Notes: generated by a model from the sequence alone, not told the origin. Shown: positions 9,064 to 18,158, counted from the first letter of the stretch. The stretch is DNA of 64,000 nt from Bacteroidales bacterium UBA3724 (GCA_002371315.1 DFHL01000013.1:1-64000); one strand, 5' to 3'. Made by a program: numbers and translations.

Positions 9064-9237
9064 ATGAAACGCAACTACATAGCCCCAAGTCTAACCGTCG
9101 TAACCTTTAAGGTGGAAAAAGGTTTTGAGAATAGCAGCACGGTCAGTTCGCCCCTCGAGTTCGATTTCTTCACTTTCGACCCCAACGAGGAGCAGAACCA
9201 AGCTGCCAGCTATAACGAAAGCCACTGGAACTGGTAG
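9064..9237 (+). CDS. 57-residue small protein with KRNYIAP N-terminus
   Basis: An ATG 12 bases after mazG opens a 57-codon frame ending in TAG. The product begins MKRNYIAPSLTVVTF and has an acidic/aromatic, Asn-rich C-terminal half ending ESHWNW. The pattern basic-x-Y-(I/K)-x-P followed by a short beta-like hydrophobic run recurs in many tiny Bacteroidales proteins that I remember as unnamed. It has no signal peptide or membrane helix. Its stop lies 12 bases before that of the convergent hdrA-like gene. It is below usual gene-calling length. Confidence 0.6.
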   Translation: MKRNYIAPSLTVVTFKVEKGFENSSTVSSPLEFDFFTFDPNEEQNQAASYNESHWNW

Positions 9238-9249
9238 GGAATCCCGTTC

Positions 9250-10290
9250 CTACTGCGCACCAAGAATCGTCACCGCAGCGGCACGACCGTCGTTGACGGC
9301 ATCGTTTATCGACATTGGCCGCTTGCAGGAGCCACACACAAACAAGCCCTCCTGCCCTGTCAGGCAGTCGCCCAAATGCGGGTCGGCCGACTGCGCGAAA
9401 CCATATTCGCCACAGATATTGCAGGCCTTGGCAAGACAGCGCGTACCCTCCGAGGCTTCCATTCCAACCATCAGCACCAACAAATCGGCAGTCATCTTGA
9501 GCGGCAGACCCATCAGGGTGTCTTCGGCCTTGATTTGCACACGGCCGTCGAAAGTGCCCGAAGCCTCTGAAATGCGGCCACGCACATAGCGCACACCATA
9601 CTCCTGTTGCGACTGACGGTAAAGCTCCTCGAAATGCTGACCCCACATACGCAAATCCATATAGAATATATAAGCCTCCGTATCAGGCATCATCCGCTTT
9701 AGTTCTATAGCCTGCTTGACGGCGGTCACGCAGCATACCTTTGAGCAATAATGGTTGCCCGACTTTTCGTCGCGCGAGCCCACACACTGCAAAAACACGA
9801 CGCGCTTCGGCTTCTCGCCCAGCGAGTTGACAACCTGATTGTAGCGTATCATCTTCTCCATCTCCAACGACGTCACCACACCGCCATATATGCCATAGCC
9901 AAGCTCCTCCTTGCGGCGGGCATCGAACGGAGTGTAGCCTGTGGCCAGCAGGACACCGTCGCTATAGTAGGTTGAACCCTTGCCGTCCACGACCTTCCAG
10001 CCCTGACCCTCGCGTCGCAAATCTACAATCTCGGTGTCGGAATGGAGAGTAATATTGTTGTTCAGAAGCTTCTTGTTCATCTGTTCCACGATGTCGCTCG
10101 CAGCGGCAAAATTAGGGAAAAGGAACGCTTTGTCGGCCACGTTTTTCAGCGGAGAGGACGATTTTTCAAAAAGCAACACTTTCAGTCCCTGCTTGGCAAG
10201 CACCGAAGCAGCCTCGATGCCCGCCGGGCCTGCGCCTATGATGGATATTGATTTCATTGCTGATATATTGGTTATACTATTAATACTCAT
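9250..10290 (-). CDS. HdrA-like FAD/iron-sulfur oxidoreductase subunit
   Basis: This is a 346-residue flavoprotein related to heterodisulfide reductase subunit A. The FAD Rossmann motif GAGPAG is near residue 20 and LLATGY is about residue 125. The HdrA signature QCVGSRD...CSKVCC, which ligates an Fe-S cluster, is near residue 190. It is about half the length of methanogen HdrA and lacks its extra ferredoxin modules. The start at 10290 overlaps the hdrB-like stop as ATGA; the conserved core begins at the next ATG (10257). It is the last gene of the six-gene block and probably exchanges electrons between FAD and the HdrBC-like subunits. Confidence 0.88.
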   Translation of the reverse strand: MSINSITNISAMKSISIIGAGPAGIEAASVLAKQGLKVLLFEKSSSPLKNVADKAFLFPNFAAASDIVEQMNKKLLNNNITLHSDTEIVDLRREGQGWKVVDGKGSTYYSDGVLLATGYTPFDARRKEELGYGIYGGVVTSLEMEKMIRYNQVVNSLGEKPKRVVFLQCVGSRDEKSGNHYCSKVCCVTAVKQAIELKRMMPDTEAYIFYMDLRMWGQHFEELYRQSQQEYGVRYVRGRISEASGTFDGRVQIKAEDTLMGLPLKMTADLLVLMVGMEASEGTRCLAKACNICGEYGFAQSADPHLGDCLTGQEGLFVCGSCKRPMSINDAVNDGRAAAVTILGAQ

Positions 10291-11348
10291 TGTTCTACCT
10301 TGAGGCATTCGGGCTGTGCCGGCCTGGGCAGCAGACGGCCGCTGACGCCTTTGTATTTCTCATCGGGATTAAAGGCTATGCCTATCTTGTTGAACAGCGG
10401 CTCGCTCTGCACCTGGTGCAGTTGGAATCCCAGCTTCCAGGGGTCGTAGCCCAACAGCAGGCCTGTCAGCTCCTCGTATGTCAACACCGGAATGCCATAA
10501 CCCTGCCTGTCGTATGTCTTGTGCTCCATTTCGGCAATCGTGTATTGCCATTTGTCCAGGAACATATTGCATCCAGGGCAGTTGGTCAGTATAAAGTCCG
10601 GCTCATAAGGCTCCATCGACTGGAATTTTTTCTTTGTATTGGCAATCGAATAGCCACGATTTTCCTGCACAAGATACTGGCGGAATCCGAAACCGCAACA
10701 ATGGCGGCGTTCGGGATAGTCGATTACCTCTCCGCCCCAGGCCTCGATCATTCCAGCCAGGACGTAAGGAAACTCCGCCTTGCCGATGCCGCGTTCGGGA
10801 AATATCTTGGCATAGTGGCATCCTATATGCTCCACCACGCGCAACGGTTTGCCCGTAAAGCGGTTCACGAGCTGATACTTCATCTTGGGTTTCAGGTCGA
10901 AACGGAACTTGTATATCACATCCGAAGGGTGGGCGATGTTTTTCGGGATCTTGAATTCACGTTTAGTCGCTTCCCAAAGGAACTGTCGTGCCTGGTCAAG
11001 CAGGGCAGGATCATTCTCCCATTTCTCAATCACTTCCGAGAAAACGCCAAACGAAGTGACGCACGACGGCACATAGTTCTCGTATCCGCACTCTGTCATC
11101 AGCGAGAACAGGCGTGCCACGACGGTCATCGTCGTCTCGAACGGCACCACATCGCTGTGGTAGCCGATGCCCGTACAGGTATGCTGATGAGGATTGTCGC
11201 ATATATCCTTGCCAAGCTCGTCGCGCAGAATGCGCAGGAAAGCCGCTTCCGAGCCAGGGAAAAAAGTCTGGCGGATGCAGCTGCGCTCATAGAAGAAATG
11301 GTCGTCGGCAATCTCCTTCTGGTATTCGTTCCAAAAACGTTTTTCCAT
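10287..11348 (-). CDS. HdrB-like cysteine-rich (CCG) subunit
   Basis: The 353-residue protein ends with the CCG-domain cysteines typical of HdrB: EHIGCHYAK, RHCCGFGFR and LTNCPGCNMF. In HdrB and relatives these ligate noncubane or [4Fe-4S] clusters at a disulfide- or quinone-handling site. The N-terminal 180 residues carry further Cys and His residues but no classic ferredoxin motif. ATG 11348 is preferred over a GTG six bases earlier. Coupled to the downstream hdrA-like gene by a 4-base overlap. The natural substrate is unknown; these organisms have no coenzyme M/B chemistry that I know of. Confidence 0.85.
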   Translation of the reverse strand: MEKRFWNEYQKEIADDHFFYERSCIRQTFFPGSEAAFLRILRDELGKDICDNPHQHTCTGIGYHSDVVPFETTMTVVARLFSLMTECGYENYVPSCVTSFGVFSEVIEKWENDPALLDQARQFLWEATKREFKIPKNIAHPSDVIYKFRFDLKPKMKYQLVNRFTGKPLRVVEHIGCHYAKIFPERGIGKAEFPYVLAGMIEAWGGEVIDYPERRHCCGFGFRQYLVQENRGYSIANTKKKFQSMEPYEPDFILTNCPGCNMFLDKWQYTIAEMEHKTYDRQGYGIPVLTYEELTGLLLGYDPWKLGFQLHQVQSEPLFNKIGIAFNPDEKYKGVSGRLLPRPAQPECLKVEQ

Positions 11349-11378
11349 ATTCACAGATTTCTTATGAATTCAAACAAA

Positions 11379-13256
11379 TCATTTTTTTATTATATTTTCC
11401 GCCACAATCTCGGCAATATCCTTGACCGGCACATTGTCGGCTCGCGTGAAGGCCTTCTTGCACATCGGGCAGGCAGTGGCAATGACGTCGGGATCCGGGG
11501 CAAGCAGATTGTCGCGCGAGGCGTTGCGGATTTTGGTCTGCTGCTCGATGTCCAGCAGCGGATTGCCCAAGTTGAAGCCACAGCATAGGCTATGCTCGCG
11601 TTCTTCCTTGGTTTTGAGCAGCGTGGTGGCAGCCTTGAGCACATTGCGCGGCTCGTCATAGATGCCACATCCGCGGCCCAGTTCGCAGGGATCGTGATAG
11701 GTCACCTTCCTGTCGTCCTTGCGCAGGTTCAGGCGGCCACTCTCAATCAGCATATTTATATACTCCGAGTGGTGCAGAACGGGTATCGAAAGCTTATACT
11801 CCTTCTTGAACGACTGATAGCAAATCGGGCACGAGGTGATAAGCATCGTCGCCTTGCTGTTGACGATAAGCTCCGTGTTCTTACGGCGCAGCTCGAAAGC
11901 CTGGTTCTCAAAGCCCTGCTGCAGCAGCGGGCGTCCACAGCAGATCGTTTCGTCGCGGTCCATATACCAATACTTCTGACCGGCGGCATTGAAAATCGTC
12001 TCCATCGCCTTCCCGATGCCCGGCGTGAGGTGCGACATACAGCCGCCGAAATACACCACGCGGCCTATCGAATTGAACGGCTGGACATCGCGCAGATAGG
12101 TGTACCCACCCTTGCTGTCGATATCCTTCTTGTTCTTTATTCGCACCTGACGGCGTATGACCGAAAGGTCGAGGTTCACCGGACAGTCGGCCACGCAGCG
12201 GTCGCACATTAGGCAGTTCTCGGCAATCGGCTCGGCATTCCTCTGCAGCTCCAGATTGCGGATCGACTGCAGCATATACACGCCCTGCATATTGACAATG
12301 CCGAGCTCCTTGTTCATCGGGCACCCGTCGATGCAGATGCCGCAACGCGAGCAGGCACTGAGTTCGAACATCGTATAGCCCGTCTTCTTGTCGCTGTCGT
12401 ACACACCCAAGTTGCGGAAATAGATGAGGAACACCTCCGTAAAGATGTGCATATAGCGCGAGAACGGCATCAGGCAGAAGAATGCGCCCAAGGCAATGCT
12501 GTAGAGCGTCCAGCAGGTATACTCGAACGCCTCGTTGGACAGGCCCAGGGCATAAATCATATCGCCCAACGGCCCTATCATAAAACCGCCGTTGCCGTAG
12601 AGCGAAGAGGTGACCCCCTCCGACAGAAGCCTCAACGGGAAGATGCACCACAAGGCCAGCTTGGCCACGCGGTCCATAAGCGTGTGGCGCGTTGTGCGTT
12701 TCATACCCATCGGGCGCGACCACACCTTTTTGAACATTGCAAGGAAAAGTCCGCTGAGGACATAGATCAGCAATGCATCCATCAGATTGGCAAACAGTTC
12801 GGCGTGCCTGAAGGCCGAAAGGTCCACATCGTTCTCAAAGAAATTGAAGAAAATGGCCACCCAGAAAGGATGCCCGTCAGGAAACGCCAGACGCGCCTGA
12901 ACCGCACCCACAACAATGAGCAGAAACCATCCGAAAGCCAGACTGCGGTGCATATAGCCCAACAGGACATTCTTCTTCGTTATGCGCCAATGCAGCAAGC
13001 CCTCGCGGAAAGCCTCCCAAATGGCAGGCAGAAAACGCCACGACCAGATATTCTTGCGTATAATGGCACGCTGAAGCTTGTCGAAACCGTTAATCCAGCG
13101 CCAGTACTTGACGATGGAGAAAAACAGCAGCAGAATGACACCCAGCACAAACGGCAGCACAAAGACCGAAAACAGCGGCTCGAAGAACGACCACACTATC
13201 AGCCCCACCGCGGCCAGCCAATAGACAACCATAAAAACCACAAACGGCCATTTCAT
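11379..13256 (-). CDS. Membrane-anchored dicluster Fe-S/CCG protein (HdrD/DsrMK-like fusion)
   Basis: The 625-residue protein has several membrane helices in residues 1-290, resembling the cytochrome b-like NarI/DsrM/HdrE anchor, with spaced His residues that could ligate heme. A cytoplasmic half follows with two [4Fe-4S] motifs, CSRCGICIDGCP and CLMCDRCVADCP. Two CCG domains complete it, marked by CCGRPL, TSCPICY, DPCELGRGCG, LCCGFN and TACPMC. The layout suggests quinone-linked electron transfer to or from the soluble HdrABC-like subunits. Start overlaps the upstream gene as ATGA. Confidence 0.9.
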   Translation of the reverse strand: MKWPFVVFMVVYWLAAVGLIVWSFFEPLFSVFVLPFVLGVILLLFFSIVKYWRWINGFDKLQRAIIRKNIWSWRFLPAIWEAFREGLLHWRITKKNVLLGYMHRSLAFGWFLLIVVGAVQARLAFPDGHPFWVAIFFNFFENDVDLSAFRHAELFANLMDALLIYVLSGLFLAMFKKVWSRPMGMKRTTRHTLMDRVAKLALWCIFPLRLLSEGVTSSLYGNGGFMIGPLGDMIYALGLSNEAFEYTCWTLYSIALGAFFCLMPFSRYMHIFTEVFLIYFRNLGVYDSDKKTGYTMFELSACSRCGICIDGCPMNKELGIVNMQGVYMLQSIRNLELQRNAEPIAENCLMCDRCVADCPVNLDLSVIRRQVRIKNKKDIDSKGGYTYLRDVQPFNSIGRVVYFGGCMSHLTPGIGKAMETIFNAAGQKYWYMDRDETICCGRPLLQQGFENQAFELRRKNTELIVNSKATMLITSCPICYQSFKKEYKLSIPVLHHSEYINMLIESGRLNLRKDDRKVTYHDPCELGRGCGIYDEPRNVLKAATTLLKTKEEREHSLCCGFNLGNPLLDIEQQTKIRNASRDNLLAPDPDVIATACPMCKKAFTRADNVPVKDIAEIVAENIIKK

Positions 13257-13618
13257 TGTTCAGCCCCCTTTCTCACAAACGTGTTGGGCTGCACGTTGGC
13301 AAGCAGCCTCCTCATATTGATTATAAGCGAACGGGTATTGACGCCGCGCGGGCACACCAGCAGGCATTTGCCACACAGCATACAGCGCTTCAGCTGCTCG
13401 TCCAGGCCGTCATACTGGGCCCGAAGGAACGACGTGTGGATCTTGCGGATATTATAGTCCGTAAAGCCCGCTGCCGAGCAGGTCGCCGTGCAGCCTCCGC
13501 AGCCGATGCATAACTTGTACGAAGGCACCAGCTCGAGCAACTTGTCGGCCTTCTCCGACCTCATCTCGTCGAAGTTGAGCTGCCTCCCTTTCGAAATCGT
13601 AAAACCAAAATTCTTCAT
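13253..13618 (-). CDS. HdrC-like 4Fe-4S dicluster protein (short)
   Basis: This 121-residue protein carries two ferredoxin-type clusters: CIGCGGCTATC at about residues 37-47 and CMLCGKCLLVCP at about 79-90. The second is followed by RGVNTRSLI as in HdrC-family proteins. ATG 13618 avoids overlap with the upstream stop; an alternative in-frame start lies at 13642. It is one of two HdrC-type subunits in the block, which is unusual, and probably docks the membrane subunit encoded next. Confidence 0.85.
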   Translation of the reverse strand: MKNFGFTISKGRQLNFDEMRSEKADKLLELVPSYKLCIGCGGCTATCSAAGFTDYNIRKIHTSFLRAQYDGLDEQLKRCMLCGKCLLVCPRGVNTRSLIINMRRLLANVQPNTFVRKGAEQ

Positions 13619-13631
13619 AACTCTGTCATTC

Positions 13632-14243
13632 CTAATTGTCAAGAACCTTTTTCCTCAACTCCGTACCGCCGGTGACATCAAAGATGCGGCGCACCTCGTC
13701 AAGGTCCTCCTCGGGAATGGTGCGCAGCGCGCCGGCACCGTTGCCGTGATAGTTGGCACCAAGCTTGGGAGCAATCTCCTCTATGTTCTCGCGATACCAT
13801 TCCCATATCGGGCCCTGCTCGGGATGATACTCAGGGTCCACACGGTCGGGATGCACACAGTAGCCAATCTCCAGAATGTTGGTCCCTATCGAGTTCATCA
13901 ACTGTTTCTGCTGCAGGCCCTTCTCACTCTCGGAGTAGTAGCCCAGCTCCTGCGACGCGCGACGCAGCACACTAATAAGCTCGCCGGGCACATTGCCGCG
14001 CGGACAGCGGGTCTTGCACGACATACACTGGCCGCAATACCAAATCGTGTCGCCCTTCAGCAAAGCCTCTATCTCGTTCTCGTCGCCTCGCTGCACCGTG
14101 TCGCAGATGCGGCGGGGGTCATAGTCGTAAAACTCGGCCGCAGGGCACACCGCAGTGCACATACCGCAGTTCATACACGCCTTCAGAGCCTCGTCGGCCC
14201 TGACATCCTGTTTCAGATAATCTACCAGATTGCTCATAGCCAT
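13632..14243 (-). CDS. HdrC-like 4Fe-4S dicluster protein (long)
   Basis: This 203-residue protein has clusters CMNCGMCTAVCP (about residues 23-34) and CGQCMSCKTRCPRGNVP (about 70-86), the usual HdrC arrangement. A C-terminal extension of about 110 residues contains no cysteine motif beyond a lone CVHPD. Its ATG shares a base with the stop of the VOC gene (TAATG). By analogy HdrC relays electrons between HdrA and HdrB. Confidence 0.87.
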   Translation of the reverse strand: MAMSNLVDYLKQDVRADEALKACMNCGMCTAVCPAAEFYDYDPRRICDTVQRGDENEIEALLKGDTIWYCGQCMSCKTRCPRGNVPGELISVLRRASQELGYYSESEKGLQQKQLMNSIGTNILEIGYCVHPDRVDPEYHPEQGPIWEWYRENIEEIAPKLGANYHGNGAGALRTIPEEDLDEVRRIFDVTGGTELRKKVLDN

Positions 14244-15313
14244 TAGTTGAATTTAACCTTGTTGAGGCCCATCAGGCGGAAAAACACCTTCGGGAATGCC
14301 TTCTCGCGGTCGCGTTTCAGCATATCGATATAGATGTGCGGACGCTTCAGCACCGTCAGCTTGTGCGCCTCGACCAGCTCTATCAGCGTCCCGTCGGGGT
14401 CCTCGACGTATGTGAAATGGCCGCTGGCCTCACCCATATCGAAATGCTCATTGCCCTTGCAGCTGTCCACCGTGAAGGGGAAGCCCAAAGCGTTGCAATG
14501 CTTCTCCAGCGCACGCATATTCGTCACATCGAAGCAGATCTGGATAAAGCCCGGATCGCCCCACTGGCGACCCTCGTAAATCTTGCGGGGCTGGCGGTCG
14601 AGCGGCTGAACCAGCTCGATGGCGCTCTCGCCAAACAGGGGCACAAAAGCCCCCTTGCGCTTCTTGCTGCCAGCCAGCAGCACACGGCGGAAACGGCCGT
14701 TGCCGCCGCGCATAAAGGCCAGGTCGTCGAACGTGCCCGTCACGTCGTAGACGATGCGGTCGTAGCCCAGCACGTCACGATACAGCGGAATCGTGCGCTC
14801 GATGTCGGTGCATCCAGTGGCCGCACCCACGATGCCGCCGCTCAGGCGTCCGCGGTCGATGAACACATAGCTGTCCTCGACCACCTGGAACCAGTTGCCC
14901 CACGGGTCCTCGACCACAAAGCAGCGGCGCCCGTCGGGAGCCGTGCACAGGGGCCCTATCTTGTCGTACTTCAGCAGCAGCTCCTTGCGGAAAGCCTCGA
15001 CGTTGCGGCTCTTGATTCTTGCCGCAAAGATGCCCAAATCGCCCACCTGGATGTCGAAATCCACCGGCTGGGGCTTGCGCTCGCTGTACTGCCATATCTC
15101 GAATCCGCCGCCACCCTGCAGGTTGACAGCGATACAGGCGTGGCGCTTCTGCGCCTTGCCGCCGGTGTAGGGCAGCATACGCTCGGCCACCGTGTCGTCC
15201 TCAAGGATGCGCACATCCATCTGGAACATATCTATATACCAACGCCAGGATGCCTGAAAATCAACACATCCCACGCCGACTTGCTGTATTCCTGAAACAA
15301 AGAAATCTTCCAT
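14243..15313 (-). CDS. Two-domain VOC (glyoxalase/dioxygenase superfamily) protein
   Basis: The 356-residue protein contains two vicinal-oxygen-chelate repeats (about residues 5-150 and 158-320). Each ends in a metal-site-like segment: VEDPWGNWFQVVE in the first, VEDPDGTLIELVE in the second. HIS and GLU residues at the expected strand positions suggest one or two metal sites. Tandem VOC proteins include 4-hydroxyphenylpyruvate and extradiol dioxygenases, but I cannot assign a substrate. It is the first gene of the Hdr-like block and overlaps the next gene, which argues for a shared pathway. Confidence 0.82.
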   Translation of the reverse strand: MEDFFVSGIQQVGVGCVDFQASWRWYIDMFQMDVRILEDDTVAERMLPYTGGKAQKRHACIAVNLQGGGGFEIWQYSERKPQPVDFDIQVGDLGIFAARIKSRNVEAFRKELLLKYDKIGPLCTAPDGRRCFVVEDPWGNWFQVVEDSYVFIDRGRLSGGIVGAATGCTDIERTIPLYRDVLGYDRIVYDVTGTFDDLAFMRGGNGRFRRVLLAGSKKRKGAFVPLFGESAIELVQPLDRQPRKIYEGRQWGDPGFIQICFDVTNMRALEKHCNALGFPFTVDSCKGNEHFDMGEASGHFTYVEDPDGTLIELVEAHKLTVLKRPHIYIDMLKRDREKAFPKVFFRLMGLNKVKFN

Positions 15314-15482
15314 ATCGGTTCCAAAAAATTTATTTCATTTGCCCACAAAACGACAAATGTTGCAAAAAATTATTTTTCAACGTGTTAAAAGTGCAGAAAA
15401 ACTTCGCTCGTCCGTAACGTTTTCCCGCCCCGGGCCTCTGCCGACACCCGTTCCGAGCCCCTTTCACGCTCTACATCAACGC

Positions 15483-15511
15483 AAAAAAGAGGGGACCCTT
15501 CCGGATCCCCC
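15483..15511 (-). terminator. Intrinsic terminator of the lipoprotein gene
   Basis: On the minus strand GGGGATCC, a short loop and GGGTCCCC form an 8-bp stem with one mismatch, followed by TCTTTTTTGC. It lies about 90 bases past the stop of the gene at 15598. Confidence 0.75.
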
Positions 15512-15597
15512 GCTTTTCTACAGATTATTTATTTACAAAATACTCACAAACAATTTGTGCCTATTTCAGCTGGATTTACAAACCAATCGCTATCGGC

Positions 15598-16173
15598 TTA
15601 CACAAGGCTGAAAACAAGCGTCTCGAAGAAGCCGAGGAACGTCGAGCTGACCGGGTCGGTGGGGTCGCCCTGCAGCGGAGAGCTGACAGTCATCGTGTTG
15701 GTGGCGGCGTCATAGACAAAATCGAGCGTGATGGTCACAGGGTCGCCGTTCGAAATCTCGTTGACGGTGCCAACCATAGTGCCGATGTTGGTGGTCTGGT
15801 CGAAAACGAAGGCAAAGTCGATGGTCATCGTCTCGCCGTCGGCAGTGACAAACACGACTTCCGTGCTGTCGAAAGCGCTGATGGACATAGCCAGCGTGTC
15901 GCCCGTCGAGTTGAAATCGAGCGAGAAAGTGGCGTTGATGGGAAGCGAAAGATCGACATTGGGGATATTGAGGCCATAGACAGAAGCGAGGTCGAGGACG
16001 GTGTCCACATTGCAGACCCACTGCGTGTTGGCAAAATTGTTGCTCTTGTTGGCCTTCAGGGCGTTGGTGTTGATTTCGATGTTCTGGTTGGCGGGTTCAA
16101 CGTTCTCTTTTGAGCAGGAAGCCATACCAAGGGTAAGGAGTGCAGCAAGTGCGAAGAAAAAAGTTTTTTTCAT
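15598..16173 (-). CDS. Putative lipoprotein, family unknown
   Basis: The 191-residue product has a lipoprotein signal with lipobox GMASC (Cys about residue 20), so it should be anchored in the envelope facing the periplasm or surface. The mature part is rich in Thr, Asp and Val with alternating beta-strand-like segments. A repeated pattern of polar/hydrophobic strands is seen between residues 55 and 180. I do not recognise a domain. It is monocistronic, with its own terminator at 15483. Confidence 0.8.
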   Translation of the reverse strand: MKKTFFFALAALLTLGMASCSKENVEPANQNIEINTNALKANKSNNFANTQWVCNVDTVLDLASVYGLNIPNVDLSLPINATFSLDFNSTGDTLAMSISAFDSTEVVFVTADGETMTIDFAFVFDQTTNIGTMVGTVNEISNGDPVTITLDFVYDAATNTMTVSSPLQGDPTDPVSSTFLGFFETLVFSLV

Positions 16174-16459
16174 TTTGATTGTTTATTTAATTGTTTTGAA
16201 TTTGATTTTTTTTGTTTTGCTTTTAACCCTAAAACGTATCGCGGAACCCAAAAACTACAAAATGATGAAAAAAAATTTTGAAAATATTTTCAGAAGGCTG
16301 ATTTGCAGCACTAAACAGATGAAAAATTTTTTCTTCCGCCCTATGCGTCCGCGCCTTCTGGCCGCCTCGGGGCATCGCACCGCCGACGGCGACATCGCCG
16401 CCGAGCCACCTCTGCCATTTTGTCAGTCTTTGAAATCCTATCCAAAATCCACCCATACT

Positions 16460-16535
16460 CCACTGGCGAAAAATTTGGTAAAAACAAGGTAGAACTTTGA
16501 GTGAACTTTGATAGGAAATTGGTATTGGGAATCAG
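16460..16535 (+). repeat. 5x11 dispersed extragenic repeat, copy B
   Basis: CACTGGCG ends at 16468; after three bases come five 11-bp units at 16472-16526, beginning AATTTGGTAAA and including ACTTTGAGTGA and ACTTTGATAGG. The tail (GGGAATCAGGCG) is more diverged than in other copies. Confidence 0.83.
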
Positions 16536-16591
16536 GCGTTTAAAAATGCCGATTTTTGGCCGTTTTTGGCGGTTTCGAAATGTTTTTGAAA

Positions 16592-16627
16592 CAAAAAAAA
16601 CTGACAAAATGTCAGTTAATTTTTTTA
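16592..16627. terminator. Bidirectional terminator-like hairpin
   Basis: A perfect 8-bp stem AACTGACA/TGTCAGTT with an AAA loop is preceded by eight A and followed by AATTTTTTT, so it could end transcription in either direction. On the minus strand it is about 170 bases past the lptF-like stop; on the plus strand it directly follows repeat copy B. Confidence 0.7.
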
Positions 16628-16796
16628 GGAAGGGGTTCGATTATGATTTCCGCCCTGCCCGGAGGTGCGAGGATTAGCACTTCCCGGCGGTGCAAAACAT
16701 CACAACATTTTATTTATAGCTTCTGGATGTGTCGCACCAATGAACAAAAAGAAACAGGGTTCCGCAGGGAGAAAACAGCTCCGCTGCCGATGGCGG

Positions 16797-18158
16797 TCAG
16801 CGCTGGACGGCCTTATAGGTGAGGAATAGGCCTATGGGCAGCATCACGAAGGTGGAAATCCACATACCGATGCTTCCGAGGGCACCCTCGCGGACGGCCT
16901 TTTCGGCTATCATTCCCACTACATAATAAAGTACAAAGAAGATAACCGATGCCACAAGGGGCACGCCCAGGCCGCCCTTGCGCACAATGGAGCCAAACGG
17001 CGCGCCGACAAGGAAGAGCACGATACAGGCAAGGCTGAGGGTCCATTTGCGGTGCCATTCGATGTAGTGGCGGTTGATGTATTCGTTCTGCGAGGTGATG
17101 ACCTGGCTGTGGATGCGGATGTCGCTTTGGCTGCGCTCGGCCTTGGCTATGGCGTCGCCGCATACGCGCTTCAGGGTTTTCAGGTCGAGCGAGTCGCACA
17201 GGTCGGAGCAGTCCACGCGCTGGCTGCGCCCGGCGGCGGTGCTTGGCGGCTTGTGTCCGTCGGCATAGCACAGCGGTACCGAATTACTCAGGTTCTCACG
17301 CTGGCTGGCGACGTTGGCGTCGCGCTGCTCTTTGAGGCGGACGATGTTCGAGTCGAGCTGGCTGGTGTTCATCATCTGGTAGCCGCCCTGGAAGATGCTT
17401 TCGTCGGTCTTGTCGAAGGCGAAGCTCGAGAGGTCGAAGGTCATCTCGTTCTTTTCGAAGCGTATGCGCGTGAAGGGTTTGGACTCGGCGCTGCTGTTGG
17501 CATCGTTTTCGCTGTAGGAGCATCCGTCGTAGAGGGTGAAGAGCAAATAGCGCTCGTCGGGGGTGGTCTGCATCGTGCCGCGGCGGGCCACGACCACGTC
17601 GGGCTGGCTCGACGAGGTGCGATGGTCGTAGATGGTGATGTCGTGCAGCGTCTTGCCGTCGGGGTCTTTCTGGTTGACGCGTATCACGAAGCCGTCGATT
17701 TCGGAATAGTATTCGCCGGGACGGATGTTGAGGGCCGGTTTCTTGCGCGTTATGTCGTAGAGGGTTGTGCGGTATTTGAGCACCGCCGACGGCATAACAT
17801 AGTCGGCAAAAAGATAGGCCACCACGGTCATCATCAGCACGATGATGCCCATCGGCATCATTGCGCGCCACAGGGGCACGCCGCCGCTTTTGATGGCCAC
17901 CAGTTCGTAGTGCTCGCCGAGGTTGCCCATCGTCATTATCGAGGCGAAGAGGACGGCAATGGGCATAGCCATAGGCACAAAGGTGGCCGAGGCGTCGAGC
18001 AGCAGCTCGGCGATGATGCCCACCGAAAGGCCCTTGCCGGCAATGTCGTCGACATACTTCCAGATGAACTGCATCAGCAGGACAAAGACGGCGATGACGA
18101 AAGTGAGGACCAGCGGCCCCACATAGGATTTCACTATCAGTTTGTCGAGTTTCTTCAT
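16797..18158 (-). CDS. LptF/LptG-family permease (YjgP/YjgQ)
   Basis: The 453-residue inner-membrane protein has helices near both ends flanking a large periplasmic beta-jellyroll-like domain, the architecture of LptF/LptG. These form the ABC-transporter core that extracts lipopolysaccharide from the inner membrane. LDKLIVKSYVGPL at the start and IVRKGGLGVPL near the end are typical. The middle of the periplasmic part (about residues 280-345) looks longer and more polar than usual, with two Cys-containing segments. Last gene of a probable operon with rseP and dxr. Confidence 0.9.
   Translation of the reverse strand: MKKLDKLIVKSYVGPLVLTFVIAVFVLLMQFIWKYVDDIAGKGLSVGIIAELLLDASATFVPMAMPIAVLFASIMTMGNLGEHYELVAIKSGGVPLWRAMMPMGIIVLMMTVVAYLFADYVMPSAVLKYRTTLYDITRKKPALNIRPGEYYSEIDGFVIRVNQKDPDGKTLHDITIYDHRTSSSQPDVVVARRGTMQTTPDERYLLFTLYDGCSYSENDANSSAESKPFTRIRFEKNEMTFDLSSFAFDKTDESIFQGGYQMMNTSQLDSNIVRLKEQRDANVASQRENLSNSVPLCYADGHKPPSTAAGRSQRVDCSDLCDSLDLKTLKRVCGDAIAKAERSQSDIRIHSQVITSQNEYINRHYIEWHRKWTLSLACIVLFLVGAPFGSIVRKGGLGVPLVASVIFFVLYYVVGMIAEKAVREGALGSIGMWISTFVMLPIGLFLTYKAVQR

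Larger units (their letters stand above)
16174..16796. other. Intergenic region with repeat copy B
   Basis: No gene is supported. The left part is A/T-rich, with a short GC-rich island of CCGCCGACGG character at 16378-16412. Copy B of the dispersed repeat is at 16460-16535 and a perfect palindromic terminator at 16592-16627. I see nothing recognisable in 16630-16796 beyond a mixed-composition tail. Confidence 0.75.

Noticed and set aside
16341..16607. Short open frames across repeat copy B
   Set aside because: The 11-bp unit is not a multiple of three and no protein family or initiation context is seen; the region reads as non-coding.
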